From Acidobacteriota bacterium (lineage in GTDB: Bacteria > Acidobacteriota > Terriglobia > Terriglobales > Acidobacteriaceae): a stretch of 64,000 nucleotides of DNA. Below are positions 27,292 through 41,866 of this stretch, one piece after another (position 1 is the stretch's first letter; each line of letters begins with the position of its first letter). The translations under genes were made by a program, and so were the position numbers. The stretch covers positions 248,001 to 312,000 of the forward strand of contig JAFDVP010000007.1 in the NCBI GenBank assembly GCA_018268895.1. Direction: 5' to 3'. The notes beneath the pieces were generated by a model that had not been told where the DNA came from, searched no databases, and saw only the letters and a program-made list of their open reading frames with translations.

Positions 27292-27699
27292 TCAGGAAGC
27301 CGTTCGACCAAGCACGCCAATCACCCGGCTCTCCGGCCGCAGCCACCACGATGCCAGCATCACTCCCGCAAGCGCCAGCGGAGCGATCAGATGAAATCCG
27401 TACGCCCCATACTTTCCCACTGCGGCGCACGATGCGGCCGCGCCCGTCAGGTCGAAGAAGATGCCCGCATACGCCCACTCCTTGAGCCGCGGATAACCCG
27501 GCACGAGTATCGCGATCGCGCCAAGCGCCTTCCACACTCCCAATATGCAGAAGAAGTACATCGGATAGCCGAGCTCCGGCACAACCCCATGCGGGTTGCC
27601 TATATATTGCATCACCTGCGCAACGCCGCCGCTTCCGACAAAGAATGCGATGAGCCCCGTCGCAGTCCAGTACGTGATGCTTCTCGACTTCGCTGTCAC
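27292..27699 (-). CDS. DoxX-like membrane protein
   Basis: 135 residues with four predicted membrane helices: YWTATGLIAFFVGSGGVAQ, YPMYFFCILGVWKALGAIAILV, WAYAGIFFDLTGAAASCAAV and LIAPLALAGVMLASWWL. The order and the KEWAYAGIFFDLTGA segment match the DoxX-like family (DUF2871/DoxX_2 types). Function is poorly known; links to redox and thiol homeostasis are reported for other members. Its start overlaps the end of the SRPBCC gene by four bases, so it is the third gene of the ArsR operon. Confidence 0.85.
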   Translation of the reverse strand: MTAKSRSITYWTATGLIAFFVGSGGVAQVMQYIGNPHGVVPELGYPMYFFCILGVWKALGAIAILVPGYPRLKEWAYAGIFFDLTGAAASCAAVGKYGAYGFHLIAPLALAGVMLASWWLRPESRVIGVLGRTAS

Positions 27700-28124
27700 G
27701 CAGCACCTCCAGCCAGCAGTCTCTCCAGCTTCCCGAAGAAGTTCGTCCAGCCATACTTCGCTCCACCATAAGCCTGCTGCTGATCGGCGCGGAAGCCCGA
27801 GTGTTCCATGCGAAGATGGGTCCCTTTCTCCGCGGGAGTCAGCGTGAACAGCACAACCGAATCCAGCCCCAGCGCGCTCCAGCTATACGAGAGCTTTTTC
27901 AGCGGATCGACCACCAGCACCTCGCAGTCGATCACGCCGTCCCACTGCGGCATCGGCTCCGACCGGAACCGGAACCTTCGCCCCACCACCGGCTCGAAGT
28001 CGTTCTTCAGCAGCCACTCAGCCATCAGCGGGCCCTCCGTCAGCGCGCGCCACAACTTCTCCGGCGGATGCGCGAACTCTCTCTCGATCACCAGCGTACG
28101 TGTGCTCTCTGCGGTCTCGCTCAT
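27696..28124 (-). CDS. SRPBCC protein of the AHSA1 (Hsp90 ATPase activator homologue) type
   Basis: 142 residues. VIEREFAHPPEKLWRALTEGPLMAEWLLKNDFEPVVGRRFRFRSEP is the typical start of the AHSA1-like group, and the C-terminal helix has YGWTNFFGKLERLLAG. The group binds small hydrophobic ligands; the Hsp90 link in its name does not apply to bacteria. It starts two bases after the stop of the ArsR gene and overlaps the DoxX gene, forming the well-known ArsR-SRPBCC-membrane protein operon. Confidence 0.9.
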   Translation of the reverse strand: MSETAESTRTLVIEREFAHPPEKLWRALTEGPLMAEWLLKNDFEPVVGRRFRFRSEPMPQWDGVIDCEVLVVDPLKKLSYSWSALGLDSVVLFTLTPAEKGTHLRMEHSGFRADQQQAYGGAKYGWTNFFGKLERLLAGGAA

Positions 28125-28126
28125 CT

Positions 28127-28450
28127 CTAGTCCATCCTCTCCAGAAGTCTCTCCAGCTTGTCGAACCTGTCACCCCAGAACACACCGTAGTCACGCAACC
28201 AGTCCACCATCGGGGCCAGCGCATCCGGCTGTGCGCGGTAGTGCGTCTCGCGCCCCTCACGCCGATGCCGCACCAGCTTCGCCCGCTTCAGCACCGTCAG
28301 ATGCTTCGACACGGCAGGTTGCGACACGCCGGCATAACGAGTGAGCGCATGAACCGTCTGCTCCCCCTGCCGCGAAAGCTCCTCAAAGATCGCCCGGCGC
28401 GTAGGATCGGCAAGCGCGCGAAACACGTGATTGGCACGACCCGTCTTCAT
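28127..28450 (-). CDS. ArsR family transcriptional regulator
   Basis: 107 residues from ATG 28450; the open frame to 28645 translates repeat DNA. It starts VFRALADPTRRAIFEELSRQGEQTVHAL and carries the helix-turn-helix GVSQPAVSKHLTVLKRAKLVRHRREGRETHYRA. It has no Cys for metal binding. This subgroup is found with SRPBCC genes and ends in a helix with WGDRFDKLERLLE. An inverted repeat (28458-28475) lies eight bases upstream of the start and is the likely autorepression site. Confidence 0.93.
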   Translation of the reverse strand: MKTGRANHVFRALADPTRRAIFEELSRQGEQTVHALTRYAGVSQPAVSKHLTVLKRAKLVRHRREGRETHYRAQPDALAPMVDWLRDYGVFWGDRFDKLERLLERMD

Positions 28451-28457
28451 GAGAATA

Positions 28458-28475
28458 AACCATAGCCAAATGGTT
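28458..28475 (-). promoter_or_regulatory. Operator-like inverted repeat of the ArsR operon
   Basis: AACCAT-AGCCAA-ATGGTT has perfect 6-bp arms, and the flanks ATAA/TTAT extend the symmetry if one bulged base is allowed. It sits directly before the ArsR start, where an autorepressor would bind. Confidence 0.65.
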
Positions 28476-28512
28476 ATTGATTTGTCAAGAACAGAAATGC
28501 TCGTAAAAACCT

Positions 28513-28556
28513 TGTCATCCTGAGCGAAGTCGAATGGGAAGCACCTGCATTTTTGC
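28513..28556. repeat. Family A half-unit
   Basis: TTGTCATCCTGAGCGAAGTC, then GAATGGGAAGCACCTGCATT. A single half-unit without a facing partner. Confidence 0.8.
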
Positions 28557-28600
28557 CCTGGCACCCATCTCCCCAAACGAAAATACCGGCAACGCTCCAA

Positions 28601-28668
28601 GCGGGTGCCCATATCTGGCGGTCTTATCGTCAGATGTGGGAACATTCGCGCAGAGCGCGACCGCTTCC
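28601..28668. repeat. Family B two-hairpin repeat
   Basis: GGGTGCCCATATCTGGCGGTC...CGTCAGATGTGGG, then TTCGCGC-AGA-GCGCGA. One C is missing from the CCCCAT start. Confidence 0.8.
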
Positions 28669-28774
28669 AGGTACGCCAAGCCTTCAGGCTGCAACAGGAA
28701 ACGCGTGCGGATTACCTTAGGTAGCAGCGAGGGACATTACCGTTGCGCCGATTTGGCCCGCGCCGGTCCAGAAC

Positions 28775-28792
28775 GAAACGGTTTATCGTTTC
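28775..28792 (+). promoter_or_regulatory. Inverted repeat upstream of the 399-residue protein gene
   Basis: GAAACG-GTTTAT-CGTTTC: perfect 6-bp arms, 65 bases before the TTG start at 28858. It could be an operator; arms are short and chance is not excluded. Confidence 0.3.
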
Positions 28793-28857
28793 TACAGGGC
28801 ACCGCTGCGCTATCCATGCGCGCACACCGGCCACGAATTGCGTAGAGAGGACCGGCT

Positions 28858-30057
28858 TTGAGGTTTCACACGGTAGCAACGGTGCAGGTCCAGGATTCGG
28901 AGAGAGTTCTGGCGGTGCTCGAACAGCGTCTGCGCGCTATGGTGAGCATCGTCGTGCGCGACGGCAGCCGGATTACTCTGCTTGGCCTTGGCCCTTCCTC
29001 GCGGGCGACCAATCAACACGATACAACCGTGATCGACGTCTGGGCCGAAAATGGCGCGACTGCCATCGGCGCCGAGGTCACCTTCCAGGCCTCGGCGTTT
29101 TTAGGGGCCACCAGCCAGGAGGAGATCATGCGTCTCAAGCTGGAACGTCTCTTCGAGGAGACGCGTGAGCAGCTCGATCTTGAGAGCAGGCACGATGTCG
29201 CGCGAATCGCCCGTATGGAAGCGCTGCTGGCTGGCAACTCGTCGGCGTCGATGCGCGTGGCGGAGAGGCCTCGTGACGCGCAACGGCCACTGGAGGCAGA
29301 TGACGCAGCGACCGAATCCGCAGACTCGCGGAGTACGGCTGCGCAGCAGTCTGACATTTCACCGTCAGACTCCATGCAGGCTGGAACCGCCGTCTTCGAC
29401 TCGTCCGGACCGGCAGCGAGTTCTACGGCAGACGTTGAAGACGAAGAGCTCAGCGACGCTGGCTACGTTCTCGATGAAGCTGACGGAGAGAGCTCCAACC
29501 GCTGGATCCTGTGGGCACTGCTGGCCGCCTGCATCGTCGCTGCGCTGCCCTCGACGGCGCACTATCTTTCGACGTGGCGCGAAGGCAGACAGACGGATGC
29601 TTCGCAACCGGTCGCTGCCCCGGCGCCAGTCTCCGCTGAACCTGCAAAGCCCGTTGCCGCGGCTGAGCCGGCGGACCTGTTGCGGCAGTGGGAGCTGGCC
29701 ATGCAGTCCCGCGATGCCGCGGCCCAGGCTTCGTTTTATGCCGTTCCCGTGGAGCGATACTTCCTGAGCCACAATGTCAGCAAAGCGCAGGTCCAGGCCG
29801 ACAAGCAACAGCAGATCGACAGTCGAAAAGGCATCTGGACCGTGAAGATGGAGAAGGTGAAGATCACCCGGACCGCCGGCAACACGGCCACTGTCAGCCT
29901 GGTAAAACACTACATGCAGCAGGAAGACGGAAAGCCGGTCAAGGAGCGGTTCGTCCCCTCGCAGCTCAAATTGAAGAGCGAGTTCGGCGTTTGGTGGATT
30001 ACGTCGGAGCGCAACCTCTTCGCGACACCGGCGCCGGTTGCCACGGCCACGCCCTGA
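28858..30057 (+). CDS. Membrane-anchored protein of unknown function with NTF2-like C-domain
   Basis: 399 residues from TTG 28858, with AGAGAGGA nine bases upstream. Residues 1-115 look like a soluble cytoplasmic domain (VQVQDSERVLAVLEQRLRAMVSIVV; a long helix IMRLKLERLFEETREQL). Residues about 125-215 are acidic and Ser/Ala-rich, probably disordered. One membrane helix is at about 218-238 (WILWALLAACIVAALPSTA). A Pro/Ala linker leads to residues 275-390, whose pattern (LLRQWELAMQSRDAAAQASFYAVPVERYF; ATVSLVKHYMQQ; WWITSERN) fits an NTF2/SnoaL-like domain outside the membrane, like those on some L,D-transpeptidases. I recognise no family for the whole protein. Confidence 0.75.
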   Translation: MRFHTVATVQVQDSERVLAVLEQRLRAMVSIVVRDGSRITLLGLGPSSRATNQHDTTVIDVWAENGATAIGAEVTFQASAFLGATSQEEIMRLKLERLFEETREQLDLESRHDVARIARMEALLAGNSSASMRVAERPRDAQRPLEADDAATESADSRSTAAQQSDISPSDSMQAGTAVFDSSGPAASSTADVEDEELSDAGYVLDEADGESSNRWILWALLAACIVAALPSTAHYLSTWREGRQTDASQPVAAPAPVSAEPAKPVAAAEPADLLRQWELAMQSRDAAAQASFYAVPVERYFLSHNVSKAQVQADKQQQIDSRKGIWTVKMEKVKITRTAGNTATVSLVKHYMQQEDGKPVKERFVPSQLKLKSEFGVWWITSERNLFATPAPVATATP

Positions 30058-30060
30058 TCG

Positions 30061-30519
30061 CTACTTCTTTTTCAGCAGCGTCAGTACCTCTTCGGCATGG
30101 CCCTCGGGCTTTACGTTCTCGAAGATATGGACCAGCCGCTGATCTGGGCCGATCAGATAGGTCGTGCGCTTCACGCCCTTCACGATCTTGCCATACATGT
30201 TCTTCGGCTTGATCAGGTCGTAGCGATTGATCAGTTCCATCTTGTCGTCGGCGAGAAGGTCGTAGGGCAGGTCGTACTTGTCCTTGAACTTCTTCTGGTC
30301 CTTCACCGTGTCGCGCGAGATGCCGAGCACAACGATGCCCGCCTTCTTGAACTTCGTGAAAGCGTCGCGAAAGCCGCACGACTCAATTGTGCAACCCGGC
30401 GTGTCGGCGCGCGGATAGAAGAAGAGCACAACGGGTGAGCCCTTGAAGTCCGAGAGCGAGACGTTGTTGCCGTCCTGGTTCTTGAGCGTGAAGTCTTGTA
30501 CGAGATCGCCAGTGTTCAT
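30061..30519 (-). CDS. bcp: Thioredoxin-dependent peroxiredoxin, Bcp/PrxQ type
   Basis: 152 residues from ATG 30519, with AAAGG eight bases upstream; the in-frame ATG at 30555 is less well placed. The active site is DTPGC43TIESC48: C43 is the peroxidatic Cys, and C48, five residues on, is the resolving Cys of atypical 2-Cys PrxQ. VVLFFYPRADTPGCT and the later Arg complete the pocket. It reduces hydroperoxides in the cytoplasm using thioredoxin. The gene end lies three bases from the end of the convergent unknown gene. Confidence 0.94.
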   Translation of the reverse strand: MNTGDLVQDFTLKNQDGNNVSLSDFKGSPVVLFFYPRADTPGCTIESCGFRDAFTKFKKAGIVVLGISRDTVKDQKKFKDKYDLPYDLLADDKMELINRYDLIKPKNMYGKIVKGVKRTTYLIGPDQRLVHIFENVKPEGHAEEVLTLLKKK

Positions 30520-30577
30520 GTGGTTGTGCCTTTCACTCGATCCGTTATTCGACATGCCATCAAATCAACAACAACAT

Positions 30578-30618
30578 GCCGTCATTCTGAGGCGAAGCCG
30601 AAGAATCTCTGTATTTCG
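30578..30618. repeat. Diverged family A half-unit
   Basis: CGTCATTCTGAGGCGAAGCC, then GAAGAATCTCTGTATTTC: the same order of elements as family A with changed bases (ATTCTGAGG for ATCCTGAGC). Confidence 0.6.
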
Positions 30619-30632
30619 TCTTGCGTTTGCAA

Positions 30633-31646
30633 TCACGAACTGGCCGGCTGGGCTTCTTCAAGCGTATGCAGCGCCTTCTCCATCGACGCAAGGTCGTCGA
30701 TGTGCGCCGAGTGTACGGGCGAATCCTTGCCGAGGATCTGGCGGTTCAGGCCGGTAAGCACCTTGCCCGGACCGACCTCGAAGAGGTGCGTCGCGCCCTG
30801 GTCGATGAGCAGATGCACGCACTCAACCCAGCGCACAGTGCCCGTCACCTGGCGTATCAGGCAGTCGCGAATATCGGAGTGGCGCGTGACCAGCAGAGCG
30901 TCGACGTTCGAGGCCACGGGGAACGCCGGATCAATGAAAGTGATCTGAAGGAAGTCATCGGCGAGCCTGTCTTGTGCGGGCTGCATCAGCGGGCAATGGA
31001 ACGGTGCGCTGACGTGCAGCATGACCGTCTTCTTGGCACCGGCCTCTTTGCAGAGCGCGGCGGCATGTTCCACAGCGGCCTTAGCGCCTGAGATGGCAAC
31101 CTGCGCAGGCGAGTTGAAGTTTGCCGGAGCAACAACGGCACTCGCTGGCGAGAACGTCTTCGCCGCCGGATCGGTCGGCAGCGGAGTCATCTGGTCGCTC
31201 ACCTGCGAGCAGATCTCGCTGATGATGGCGGCGTCGAGGCCAAGGATGGCGGCCATCGCGCCCTCACCCTCGGGAACGGCCTCCTGCATATAGCGGCCGC
31301 GGTTGCGGACCGTGCGCACGGCATCGGCAAAGGTCAGCGTGCCGGCGATCACATGCGCGGAGTACTCGCCCAGCGAGTGGCCTGCCGCCATTACGGGAGC
31401 CACGCCGTGTTCGATCAGCACCCTCGCCACCGCGACCGAGACGGTGAGGATCGCGGGCTGCGTATGCTCGGTTTGCCGGAGTTGCTCTTCCGGGCCCTCG
31501 AAGATCAGCTTCGAGATGGAGAAGCCAAGAGCGTCGTCGGCCTCCTCGAATACGCTGCGGGCCACGGCGTGCGTGTCGTAAAAGCTGCGCCCCATGCCAA
31601 CGGTCTGCGAACCCTGGCCGGGAAAGAGAAATACAGGTTTATTCAT
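30633..31646 (-). CDS. fabD: Malonyl-CoA:ACP transacylase
   Basis: 337 residues. It starts NKPVFLFPGQGSQTVGMG (oxyanion Gln), with the nucleophile S91 in GHSLGEYSA, the malonyl-binding Arg in NRGRYMQEAVP (R118) and the catalytic His in SAPFHCPLM (H217). GPGKVLTGLNRQ near the end is also typical. It loads malonyl groups onto acyl carrier protein for fatty-acid synthesis. At 337 residues it is somewhat longer than E. coli FabD (309), mainly from a loop after IISEICSQVS (residues about 150-172). No other fab gene is adjacent in this window. Confidence 0.96.
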   Translation of the reverse strand: MNKPVFLFPGQGSQTVGMGRSFYDTHAVARSVFEEADDALGFSISKLIFEGPEEQLRQTEHTQPAILTVSVAVARVLIEHGVAPVMAAGHSLGEYSAHVIAGTLTFADAVRTVRNRGRYMQEAVPEGEGAMAAILGLDAAIISEICSQVSDQMTPLPTDPAAKTFSPASAVVAPANFNSPAQVAISGAKAAVEHAAALCKEAGAKKTVMLHVSAPFHCPLMQPAQDRLADDFLQITFIDPAFPVASNVDALLVTRHSDIRDCLIRQVTGTVRWVECVHLLIDQGATHLFEVGPGKVLTGLNRQILGKDSPVHSAHIDDLASMEKALHTLEEAQPASS

Positions 31647-31708
31647 CGCCTGACTATCGTAAATGAGCAGACGGCCAGCGTGTTTAAGAGGCCAGAGACA
31701 GGACGCCG

Positions 31709-34711
<3,003 letters not shown>

Positions 34712-34834
34712 CGGGAATCACCTGCGCGGGGCCGCCGCTCTGCACGCATGGCCCGGTAACTTTGCGCGTGCCGTAGGACGATGGCGTGCCTTTACTTTAA
34801 ATCAGGCTGCCAGATTCCGTATAGATGGTTTTCT

Positions 34835-35689
34835 CTATGCCTGTTGTCCATGGGAACTTGCATGGCAATCGATGGAGACGACGTTCTCATGCTGAATCAG
34901 AAGCTCCCGCCCCTCTGCCGCATGGAAGCGGAAGAAGCCGAGCGAGGTTGCCTGGCCGGGAAGGAACCAGTCGTGCGGCTCCATGATGATGACGGGGAAC
35001 TGAGCGATCGCCGAGCAGTCGCCATCGAAGAGCGGCTTCTCCGCGCCCTCGATGTCCAGCTTCAGCAGAAACGGCGCGTACTTCGATGAGGGCTTCGAGC
35101 CGAGCAACGTCGCCAGGCTGAAGGTGGCAAGGCCGCTCTCCGGCCCCGCGGGAACGGTGCGGTAGGCCAGGCTCCCTTCGCCGGGGTCGGTAAGCCGGGC
35201 GAAGCCGTCCCCGGCTGCAACGCCAGCCTGTCGCAGGTCAACATCGAGGTGAGCGCAGTTCTGCCGCAGCAGATCGAAGTTGTCGGGCGCAGGCTCAACG
35301 GCAACGATATGCGCCTTCGGATAGCGCGAGGCGAACCACAGAACGCTCGCCCCGATGTTCGACCCGCAATCCAGGATGAGCGGCTGCCGCCCCGAGGCAA
35401 GGGTGTCTTTGTAAAGGCTGTTGATCATGGCACAGTGCGCGCATCGCGGAAGCTCATACTGACGCTCTTCGAAGCACTGCCTGATTACGGAATAATCCGC
35501 AAAGGTGCGGCGATGCAGAATGCTTATCTGCTGATCGTTGCAGCTCAGACGCGTTCGCTGAAGTTGCGGCGGAACACCCGGATGCAGCACGCGGCGCACA
35601 AAATGCACCGCAGGCCGCGCCGTTCTGCGGACGAGGCGGCCAAAGGAGGTCGCATTCAACGCTTCGACGGTTTCCCCTTGAAGATTCAT
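34835..35689 (-). CDS. FkbM family methyltransferase
   Basis: 284 residues. The SAM-binding core is ILDCGSNIGASVLWFASRYPKAHIVAVEPAPDNFDLLRQN (motif I at about 135-145 and the acidic end of strand 2). KLDIEGAEKPLFDG and FPVIIMEPHDW mark the FkbM family. It would methylate a hydroxyl, often on a sugar or secondary metabolite; the substrate is unknown. The N-terminal 60 residues are basic and not part of the core. It is a single gene, ending 124 bases from the start of the diguanylate cyclase gene on the same strand. A polysaccharide role is plausible given the window, but not shown. Confidence 0.9.
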   Translation of the reverse strand: MNLQGETVEALNATSFGRLVRRTARPAVHFVRRVLHPGVPPQLQRTRLSCNDQQISILHRRTFADYSVIRQCFEERQYELPRCAHCAMINSLYKDTLASGRQPLILDCGSNIGASVLWFASRYPKAHIVAVEPAPDNFDLLRQNCAHLDVDLRQAGVAAGDGFARLTDPGEGSLAYRTVPAGPESGLATFSLATLLGSKPSSKYAPFLLKLDIEGAEKPLFDGDCSAIAQFPVIIMEPHDWFLPGQATSLGFFRFHAAEGRELLIQHENVVSIDCHASSHGQQA

Positions 35690-35707
35690 CCACTCCTCAC
35701 CGAATTT

Positions 35708-35783
35708 GTCATCCTGAGCGAAGCGGCTCTAGCCGCCGAGAGCCTGCCCTGAGCGAAGTCGAATGGGAAGGACCTGCATTTGT
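35708..35783. repeat. Family A repeat with internal duplication
   Basis: TTGTCATCCTGAGCGAAGCGG, an inserted GGCTCTAGCCGCCGAGAG stretch, then a second GCCCTGAGCGAAGTCGAATG and GGACCTGCATTTG. Confidence 0.7.
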
Positions 35784-35867
35784 AGGATGTCCAAGGAGGC
35801 GAACACGCCACCCTCTGCTACAGGAAAACGTTATACGGCGGTACCACTGGGTGCAAATGTCTGTTAA

Positions 35868-35888
35868 ACAAAAAAGGGCCGAAGGCCC
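35868..35888 (-). terminator. Terminator after the small membrane protein gene
   Basis: On the minus strand GGGCC-TTC-GGCCC is followed by a run of six T. It lies 90 bases past the stop at 35978 and is also the first hairpin of a family C run. Confidence 0.75.
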
Positions 35889-35956
35889 GTTATATACCAG
35901 CCTGGGGCGAAGCCCCAGGTTCTCGGGAAGAGAATGATCTCAAGGGCTGAAAGCCC
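35876..35956. repeat. Family C: three GAA-loop hairpins
   Basis: GGGCC-GAA-GGCCC, CCTGGGGC-GAA-GCCCCAGG and GGGCT-GAA-AGCCC stand in a row, each with a GAA loop. A related run lies at 46863-46906. Confidence 0.75.
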
Positions 35957-35977
35957 GCTCCATCATCTGCGACCCTC

Positions 35978-36223
35978 TTACGTGCCCAGACCGATCTCCA
36001 CGTCCTGCTCATCGCCGGAGTGGGAGTAGAAGTCATACGGCGTGCGCCGGTTGAACTTGTAGCGCTGACGCAGCTCGCGGCCCAGGAAAAGGCCAAGCGC
36101 GACCGCGCCCAGACCGGCCGAAACCCAGCCCACGGTCTTGATCAACGTTGACTCCTCTTCCGGCTGGGGGAAGGGCAGGACATTTGAAACAGATGCAGAA
36201 TCGTCAGTGCCAGCGGACTTCAT
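35978..36223 (-). CDS. Small single-pass membrane protein, unknown function
   Basis: 81 residues from ATG 36223; an upstream in-frame ATG (36250) cannot be excluded, and neither has a clear ribosome site. One membrane helix spans about residues 29-47 (IKTVGWVSAGLGAVALGLFLG), with an acidic N-terminal part (FPQPEEEST) and a basic segment after it (RELRQRYKFNRRTPYDFY). The tail is acidic (SGDEQDVEIG). A terminator at 35868-35888 supports a real gene. No family was recognised. Confidence 0.6.
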   Translation of the reverse strand: MKSAGTDDSASVSNVLPFPQPEEESTLIKTVGWVSAGLGAVALGLFLGRELRQRYKFNRRTPYDFYSHSGDEQDVEIGLGT

Positions 36224-36345
36224 GCAAGGATGATAGCGCAGGTTGACCATCGCTGGCAGATACAACCATCGCGTCAGCAGGGGAGACTCACGGGTGATGC
36301 CATACCCCGGAATGATCCGCAGGAGTAGCAAACGGAGGTGAATGC

Positions 36346-36410
36346 CGGGTGCCCCATATCTGGCGGTCTTATTGTCAGATGTGGGACATTCGAGCAAAGC
36401 TCGAACCGCC
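36346..36410. repeat. Family B two-hairpin repeat
   Basis: GGTGCCCCATATCTGGCGGTC...TTGTCAGATGTGGGACATTCG, then TTCGAGC-AAA-GCTCGAA. A clean copy between two minus-strand genes. Confidence 0.85.
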
Positions 36411-36440
36411 TACACGGATGACAACCCCTGAAAAACCTGC

Positions 36441-37094
36441 CTAGTTCACCGTTACGTTCTGAAAACCAAGCCCATACAGCAACGCCATCACCGACGCCCG
36501 GGCGTTCCGGCTGGCTGCGTCCAATATGCCGTCGGAGAGGGCGGTCTGCTGCAACTGTTGCTCGGCCTTGGCGCGCGTCTCGGTCTCGAGGTTCTGGTCA
36601 ACCGGAACCAGCAGCCCGGTAGAACGCGCGTAGACCCGCGTGTGTTGATTATCCAGCGTCGTATGGAAGAGCTGCGAAGGAGGTAACGTGACCCGGATCG
36701 ACCGAATCCCGTTGGCCTCCGTAATCCGCACATTCTCAGGCTTTAGCTGAGCCAGGTCGATCCCGGCGACGGACTGGCCGTGAACCACCAGCAGGATGCG
36801 GTCGCCGGCCAACAGATCGGGCAGCACGGCGCTCGACCGCGACCCCTCCACCACGGTATCCAGCGAATAGACCACTGTCTCCAGCCGGTTAAGCCGTTGA
36901 ATCCGCTGCACCACGGCGGGAACCGAGGTGTCGAACGTCGTCGCGCGTCCGGTGATCTTGTTGGCGAGACGCGACATGAAGCCGGTCGTCGCGTGGCGAA
37001 CAAAAACCCCCATCGCCGCCGCCCCCAGCACCAGGGCAAGCAGAAAGAGTACAAAGGCACCCGCCGAGCTTCTACGGCCATATTGCGTCGTCAT
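36441..37094 (-). CDS. DUF4230 membrane-anchored protein
   Basis: 217 residues. An N-terminal membrane anchor (AGAFVLFLLALVLGAAAMGVFV, about 11-32) is followed by the DUF4230 pattern: RLETVVYSLDTVVEGS, LPDLLAGDRILLVVHGQSVAGIDLAQL, and RSIRVTLPPSQLFHTTLDNQHTRVY. The domain lies outside the membrane. Its function is unknown. The C-terminal helix (KAEQQLQQTALSDGILDAASRNARASVMALLYGLGF) is typical. It lies 26 bases downstream of pyrG on the same strand, so the two may be co-transcribed. Confidence 0.9.
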   Translation of the reverse strand: MTTQYGRRSSAGAFVLFLLALVLGAAAMGVFVRHATTGFMSRLANKITGRATTFDTSVPAVVQRIQRLNRLETVVYSLDTVVEGSRSSAVLPDLLAGDRILLVVHGQSVAGIDLAQLKPENVRITEANGIRSIRVTLPPSQLFHTTLDNQHTRVYARSTGLLVPVDQNLETETRAKAEQQLQQTALSDGILDAASRNARASVMALLYGLGFQNVTVN

Positions 37095-37120
37095 AGCTTG
37101 ATTCCATCATGCCATGACGA

Positions 37121-40717
<3,597 letters not shown>

Positions 40718-40721
<4 letters not shown>

Positions 40722-41578
40722 TTGAGTGTCAACAGGTACCGTGTGAGGTTGTGCAGGTCGTCGTCGGTGTATTTGGGCAGCAGGGCGCGGTGTCTTTCGA
40801 GCTTGTCGGGGATCTCGACCTTGACGGAAGGCGTCGGCCATGTGGAGGTTGTTCCATCGGCGCTCTTGAGCGTCGTCTCGAAGTCGTCGTAGTGGGCGAG
40901 CGTTCCGGTGAGCTTTTTGCCGCCGGGCGTGGTCACCGTGGCCTGACGCGGACCGCGTGTGCGCGGCCAGGCGATACGCGCCAGCATCGCCGTCGGGTCG
41001 GAGAACTTATTGCCGATTCCGGCCAGGTCGCCCGTCGCCGAATGGCAGCTTGCGCAGTTGGCCGCGAAGAACGCCTTGCCTTTGGCAGCATCGCCGCTTG
41101 TCATCTCGCCGGAGTATTTGTAGAGGCCGCGGTTGGCCGCCAGCTCGATCTCATGCTGGATGAACTCGGCGATGTCGCTGCGCTCCTCCGGGGTGAGATT
41201 CGGGAAGCCGGGCATGCCGCTCTGCGGACGGCCGTTCTTGATGACCTGGCTGACCTCTTCGTTCTTTTCGTTGTCGTGCAGCACCAGCACCGAGCGCAGA
41301 AGATTGGGGCCGATGCCGCCGCGCGCGTCCGCGCCGTGACAGACAGCGCAGCTCTGCTTGAAGAGAGGCTCGCCGCGCTTTGCCGCCTCGGCATTGGGAA
41401 CGCGGCCAAGCCCGAGAAACACATGGGAGCGGTCGGCGCCGCTGCTCGCATTGGGCTGGCGTTGCAGGTTGGGCTCCTGCATGTGCGCCGAGACGCGCGT
41501 CGTACGCGGGCCAAAAGAGATGACGGTAAGACAGAGGAGTCCGGCCGCTGATAACAGGACCGCTGGTGTTCTCGACAT
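40718..41578 (-). CDS. Diheme cytochrome c
   Basis: 286 residues with a signal peptide (VLLSAAGLLCLTVISFG). Two c-type heme sites are present: C77-AVC-H81 with distal GMPGFPNLTPEE, and C175-ASC-H179. The C-terminal part (TVTTPGGKKLTGTLAHYDDFETTLKSADG) resembles a small beta-domain seen in cytochromes that accompany quinoproteins. It would accept electrons from the quinoprotein encoded next, whose start overlaps this stop, in the periplasm. Membrane anchoring is not evident apart from the signal sequence. Confidence 0.92.
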
Positions 41579-41708
41579 GCCGCTCTTTCAAGCCCCTTTG
41601 CGCGAAGACATACCGGCCAGAACCCACCCTGCCGGAAATTGGTCAGACAAGTATAGCCTCAGCTTGCAACCGTTGGCACCATCAAATCCGGTGCTCGGAC
41701 GCTCACTG

Positions 41709-41818
41709 CCGGGTGCCCCATTCATGACGCAGCTTTATCGCGGCATGAGTGGGCCAGCCACGAAACCCGGGTGCCCCATCTTCGCGACGGCTTTATCGTC
41801 GCTAAGGTGGGTTTGCAG
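41709..41818. repeat. Two family B repeats in tandem
   Basis: GGTGCCCCATTCATGACGCAGC...GCGGCATGAGTGGG, then GGTGCCCCATCTTCGCGACGG...CGTCGCTAAGGTGGG. The upper stem is CATGACGC/GCGGCATG in the first copy and CTTCGCGAC/GTCGCTAAG in the second. The rest of the 288-base gap between the two cytochrome genes shows nothing else. Confidence 0.85.
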
Positions 41819-41866
41819 GATCCTCCATGGAGGACCCTCAACGAAGTGCACCCAGTCCCTGTGCCG

